A program made the translations under genes and the position numbers. DNA of 8,440 nt, taken from the NCBI GenBank assembly GCA_002329645.1, contig DCTS01000006.1, positions 45,142 to 53,581 of the forward strand, read 5' to 3'. Position 1 is the first letter of the stretch; every line of letters starts with the position of its first letter. Below, piece by piece: positions 6,379 through 8,440 of the stretch. The stretch comes from Lachnoclostridium sp. UBA1434. GTDB taxonomy: Bacteria > Bacillota > Clostridia > Lachnospirales > Lachnospiraceae. Below the pieces are notes generated by a model. That model was not told where the DNA came from. It saw only the letters and a list, made by a program, of their open reading frames with translations, and did no database searches.

Positions 6379-6663
6379 ATGTCAGAGGAAAATATCAGGA
6401 AAGAACATAAGATATCAGACTCAACACCGGAATCTGTAGAGCTTTCCATTGATGCTATGGATAAGGTTGCCGGGGGAATAACAGACAGCGCCTTCTGTTT
6501 GCTAAGCTTAAAATTAATATTCCCGGCAATTGCAGCCAATTCTTCCGCATCCTGCCGAACAACCAATGTAAGGCAGATTAAATCAAAAATTTTAAAAGGT
6601 TCCTTGAATACTGTAAAATGTTGTGATACAATATACTTGGTATTACATAATATATTGTTATAA
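6379..6663 (+). CDS. Small double-glycine-leader peptide, possible RiPP or bacteriocin precursor
   Basis: 94-residue reading frame with a very strong ribosome binding site (AAGGAGGAGG, 6364-6373) 5 nt before ATG 6379. The N-terminal half is acidic and polar and ends in ESVELSIDAMDKVAGG (residues 18-33). This is the shape of a secreted-peptide leader of the 'ELS..xLdxVaGG' type, cut after Gly-Gly by peptidase-containing ABC exporters. The presumed core starts at residue 34, is hydrophobic at first (FCLLSLKLIFPAIAA) and has cysteines at 40, 59, 81 and 82. Residues 76-94 are encoded by the promoter and inverted repeat of the next gene, so the C-terminus may be non-native, for example after a frameshift. 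No exporter, peptidase or modification enzyme is nearby; any such partner would lie elsewhere. Product class is inferred from the leader only. Confidence 0.6.
   Translation: MSEENIRKEHKISDSTPESVELSIDAMDKVAGGITDSAFCLLSLKLIFPAIAANSSASCRTTNVRQIKSKILKGSLNTVKCCDTIYLVLHNILL
6604..6632 (+). promoter_or_regulatory. Sigma-A-type promoter of the PadR-HAAS operon
   Basis: TTGAAT (6604-6609), a 17-nt spacer, TACAAT (6627-6632): 4 of 6 and 5 of 6 consensus bases at ideal spacing. It lies inside the end of the preceding peptide frame and gives a leader of about 37 nt. Confidence 0.65.
6628..6658. promoter_or_regulatory. Probable PadR operator, inverted repeat ACAATATA-15-TATATTGT
   Basis: Perfect 8-bp arms at 6628-6635 and 6651-6658, separated by 15 bp. 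The left arm overlaps the -10 hexamer and the right arm ends 17 bp before the TTG start. PadR repressors commonly bind an AT-rich dyad in their own promoter, so autorepression is likely. Specific binding is inferred. Confidence 0.55.
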
Positions 6664-6675
6664 AGGGGTGATAGC

Positions 6676-7008
6676 TTGAATGACAACATCATGAAGCAAT
6701 TCAAAAAGGGCATACTTGAAATTGTCATCCTGAAACTGCTGTCAAATAATGAGATGTACGGCTATGAGCTTGTTTCGGAGCTTAATCGTCAGGGCAAGTC
6801 CTTTAATATAAAGGAAGGCACGCTATATCCCATACTTTACAGGCTGGAGGATGAAGGCCTGATGAAGACCCGCTGGGAGCAATCAACCTCCAGAGGACAG
6901 CCGAAAAAATACTACTGCGTAACCGAAAAGGGTTTACAGGCCATGGCGGAAGCATATTCCCAATGGAAAGAAATAGCAGCGGATATAAAAAGAATTATGG
7001 AGGGTTAA
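6676..7008 (+). CDS. PadR family transcriptional regulator
   Basis: 110-residue protein, the normal size of the small PadR subfamily (one winged helix plus a C-terminal dimer helix). Residues 8-65 carry the winged-helix core KGILEIVILKLL, MYGYELVSEL and the family signature GTLYPILYRLEDEGLM (48-63). Residues 74-86 (GQPKKYYCVTEKG) form the beta-hairpin wing, and 87-108 form the dimerisation helix. The start is TTG 6676-6678, preceded by AAAGGGGTGAT; the first ATG, codon 6, is too far from that site. It is followed after only 2 nt by the HAAS-domain membrane protein, a pairing known in Firmicutes, where the PadR protein represses the operon. The promoter overlaps an inverted repeat that is its likely own operator. 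The inducing signal is unknown. Confidence 0.93.
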   Translation: MNDNIMKQFKKGILEIVILKLLSNNEMYGYELVSELNRQGKSFNIKEGTLYPILYRLEDEGLMKTRWEQSTSRGQPKKYYCVTEKGLQAMAEAYSQWKEIAADIKRIMEG

Positions 7009-7010
7009 TT

Positions 7011-7910
7011 ATGAATGCCAAACAGTATATCAGGGAAATAATCCAACGCTCCTGCCTTCCTGCAGGAGACCGCAAAAGATTAAAGTCCGATCTGGAGAAT
7101 GAAATAAACACTGCGCTTGAGAGAGGAGAAACAATCGAGCAAATCATGGACCGAATGGGAGACCCGGATAAAATAGCGGCGGAGATTTATGAAAACTACG
7201 CAGATTATCCTGAAAGGCCGTTCCGTGAATATAAATCCAAAAGAACACTTTTCGGGCTTCCTCTGGTTCATATAATCCGCTTAAACTATGGGGTTCCGGT
7301 ACCCCATGCCAGAGTAAGCGGCATAAGGTTTGTAAATGTCGGCGGCAGATGCGGCTATCTGGGCATCAGAGGCATTCCGACAGCCCGTGGAGTATTTGCT
7401 TACGGTCCGAAGGCAAAAGGCATAGTTGCAGTCGGCAATATATCCTCCGGATTTATATCATTAGGCAATATATCAGCAGGCATGATCTCAATAGGGAATA
7501 TATCTGCCGGGATATTGACATTAGGCAATATTGCCCTTGCATTACTGGTTGCCCTCGGCAATTTCGCAGCCGGCATGTTGTCGGCCGGCAATGCGGTATT
7601 CGGATATGGAACCGCCGGCAATATGGCTATAGGCAAATATGCTATCGGAAATTATGTCAGGGGTACAGATACCTTTAAAATCACCAACCTTTATAACCAG
7701 ATGGATGTAATCAGGCAGTTTTTCACGGAATTAAAAGCTCCCGCTCCTGTAAAGGCATTTTTCGGCCTTATTGAGAAGATATTTGCAGCGATCATAGAGC
7801 CAATGTCGGTATTGCCGTATTATATTATTGTAATTATTATACTGGCAGCCATATTTGCAGCATTGACTATAGTCCCAAGACGGCTGGTTATGCGCAGCCG
7901 GGAACAGTAA
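7011..7910 (+). CDS. HAAS-domain membrane protein with glycine pentad repeats
   Basis: 299 residues. ATG 7011 is chosen because GGAGGG (6999-7004) sits 6 nt upstream; the frame is open further upstream but overlaps padR. Residues 1-70 form a HAAS/DUF1700-like helical domain (KRLKSDLENEINTALERGET, MGDPDKIAAEIYENY), which usually accompanies a neighbouring PadR. Residues 127-218 have glycine at every fifth position (127 to 172, one inserted residue, then 183 to 218). Every second glycine, from 142 on, is followed mostly by Asn (GNISS, GNISA, GNFAA, GNAVF, GNMAI, GNYVR), giving a decapeptide unit. Residues about 267-289 are a C-terminal transmembrane helix with a basic cytoplasmic tail (RRLVMRSR). 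The repeat may fold as a beta-solenoid or pack against the membrane. The role is probably as sensor or partner of the PadR regulator; no catalytic motif is visible. Confidence 0.8.
   Translation: MNAKQYIREIIQRSCLPAGDRKRLKSDLENEINTALERGETIEQIMDRMGDPDKIAAEIYENYADYPERPFREYKSKRTLFGLPLVHIIRLNYGVPVPHARVSGIRFVNVGGRCGYLGIRGIPTARGVFAYGPKAKGIVAVGNISSGFISLGNISAGMISIGNISAGILTLGNIALALLVALGNFAAGMLSAGNAVFGYGTAGNMAIGKYAIGNYVRGTDTFKITNLYNQMDVIRQFFTELKAPAPVKAFFGLIEKIFAAIIEPMSVLPYYIIVIIILAAIFAALTIVPRRLVMRSREQ
7389..7664 (+). repeat. Coding repeat, glycine every fifth residue
   Basis: The DNA shows 30-bp units centred on GGCAATATATC-like cores around 7434, 7464, 7494 and 7524, matching the decapeptide period. 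Later units (7557-7664) keep the amino-acid pattern but have diverged at the base level, suggesting tandem duplication followed by selection on the protein. Confidence 0.8.
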
Positions 7911-7936
7911 GCTGAGGTAATATGAAAATATACAAA

Positions 7937-7976
7937 AGGGTTGCTTCAAAGCATTGATATGCTTTGAAACAACCCT
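7937..7976 (-). terminator. Rho-independent terminator of the effector-binding-domain gene
   Basis: The 18-bp arms 7937-7954 and 7959-7976 enclose a 4-nt loop. As minus-strand RNA every position pairs, with one G-U wobble (7944/7969), and the stem runs into TTTTGTATATTTT. As plus-strand RNA the same position is a C-A mismatch and the following bases (ATATTATG) are not a T-run. The element therefore mainly serves the minus-strand gene, but it may also stop the convergent HAAS operon. Confidence 0.8.
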
Positions 7977-8041
7977 ATATTATGTTGTCCTATAGCCTCA
8001 AGTCTGCCGGGTTGAGCCGGTTTCTTATCTTCAGTGCCTGA

Positions 8042-8440
8042 TCATTTACATATCTGCCGGACAGGACGAGCCTCAATGTATCCGCGGTATCCCCTGGGCT
8101 CCATCTGGAACCTTGGAGCATCCTCGTCGGCCCACTCAAAGCCGTACAGCTCCGGGTTAAATGTTTTCATGGCTTCCCAAAGCTCTGAGATCGCTTCACC
8201 AAAATTCTCGTCCTCATAGGGCTGACCCTGGAAAACCATCAGCTTGCACGGTGGAAGGTTTATTATCTCCAACCCCTCGGGCAATTCGCCGTTATAATCC
8301 GCAGGAACCTCAACGCCCTGGCAATATCGTGATGTACCCGGAGTCCGCAGATTCTCGGGAAGCCACATACCGATAGGCTCATATAACGCTTCCTTTATGC
8401 TGCATAATAATCCCCATATGTCACAGCCGACTTCCTCACA
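8042..8440 (-). CDS. GyrI-like effector-binding domain protein, C-terminal part (probably AraC family regulator)
   Basis: The frame is open to the right edge and the last 132 residues are visible, so the start lies outside the window; an internal ATG at 8368 is in the middle of the domain and is not the start. The sequence (CEEVGCDIWGLLCSIKEALY, then EPIGMWLPENL, YCQGVEVPADYNGELPEG, LPPCKLMVFQGQPYED, WADEDAPRFQMEP, GYRGYIEARPVR) matches my memory of the C-terminal ligand-binding domain of clostridial AraC/XylS-type regulators, related to GyrI/Rob and BmrR domains that bind small lipophilic or cationic compounds. The DNA-binding N-terminus would lie beyond 8440. It converges with the PadR-HAAS operon and ends in the hairpin at 7937-7976. 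A stand-alone GyrI-like protein is a less likely alternative. Confidence 0.75.
   Translation of the reverse strand, partial: CEEVGCDIWGLLCSIKEALYEPIGMWLPENLRTPGTSRYCQGVEVPADYNGELPEGLEIINLPPCKLMVFQGQPYEDENFGEAISELWEAMKTFNPELYGFEWADEDAPRFQMEPRGYRGYIEARPVRQICK

Noticed and set aside
6282..6728. 148-codon minus-strand open frame opposite the leader-peptide gene
   Set aside because: It overlaps the peptide gene, the padR promoter and the padR start, has no ribosome binding site, and resembles no family. It is the complement of better-supported features.
6963..7010. Upstream extension of the HAAS-domain protein to an ATG at 6963
   Set aside because: It overlaps padR by 46 nt and lacks a ribosome binding site, whereas ATG 7011 has GGAGGG at the right distance and starts a typical HAAS N-terminus.
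7349..7678. Plus and minus frames within the glycine-repeat gene, including a Pro-rich minus frame
   Set aside because: They mirror the 30-bp coding repeat in the wrong frames; the repetitive appearance is a by-product.
7989..8030. Short GCCGG direct repeats between the terminator and the right-edge gene
   Set aside because: Five-base copies (GCCGGGTTGAGCCGG) are too short to mean anything.

Overview
The window looks like chromosome from a Gram-positive anaerobe of the class Clostridia. The reasons are a moderate, AT-leaning composition, strong AGGAGG-type ribosome binding sites on almost every gene, two probable TTG starts, a Bacillus/Clostridium-type ECF promoter, and Firmicutes families (PadR plus HAAS membrane protein, ECF sigma plus membrane anti-sigma). 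Genus cannot be fixed from the sequence alone.

Layout, left to right. Positions 1-934 (minus) hold the N-terminal 311 residues of a large membrane protein resembling cyclic beta-1,2-glucan synthase (NdvB/GT84-GH94 type); it runs off the left edge. Positions 935-1352 are non-coding and carry a minus-strand terminator-like hairpin (1121-1175) and an array of about ten degenerate 14-bp repeats (1196-1339). Positions 1353-3043 (minus) are a two-gene operon, an ECF sigma factor followed by a membrane-anchored putative anti-sigma protein with ATGA overlap. A good ECF-type promoter (TGCAAC-17-CGTATT) sits directly before the sigma gene and implies autoregulation. That promoter is fused to a decayed FtsX/MacB-like ABC permease fragment (about 3119-3361, minus). 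Positions 3489-6158 (minus) encode an 889-residue PEP/pyruvate-binding (PPDK_N, ATP-grasp) protein with an N-terminal KaiC/RecA-like domain whose Walker A is degenerate and with no recognisable phosphohistidine swivel domain.

From about 6180 the genes point the other way. A divergent regulatory region leads into a 94-residue double-glycine-leader peptide (6379-6663), a PadR repressor (6676-7008, TTG start) and a HAAS-domain membrane protein with a long glycine-every-fifth-residue repeat (7011-7910). The PadR promoter and a perfect inverted repeat lie inside the 3' end of the peptide ORF. At the right edge, 8042-8440 (minus) is the C-terminal effector-binding (GyrI-like) domain of a regulator, probably AraC family, followed by a strong minus-strand terminator hairpin at 7937-7976.

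How they work together is mostly inference. There are two self-contained envelope or signal-sensing modules (ECF sigma/anti-sigma, and PadR/HAAS), a cell-surface glucan synthase, and a nucleotide/PEP-domain enzyme of unknown role. The least explained items are the peptide with its embedded promoter, the degenerate KaiC-PPDK_N protein, the G-x4 repeat protein and the 14-bp repeat array.
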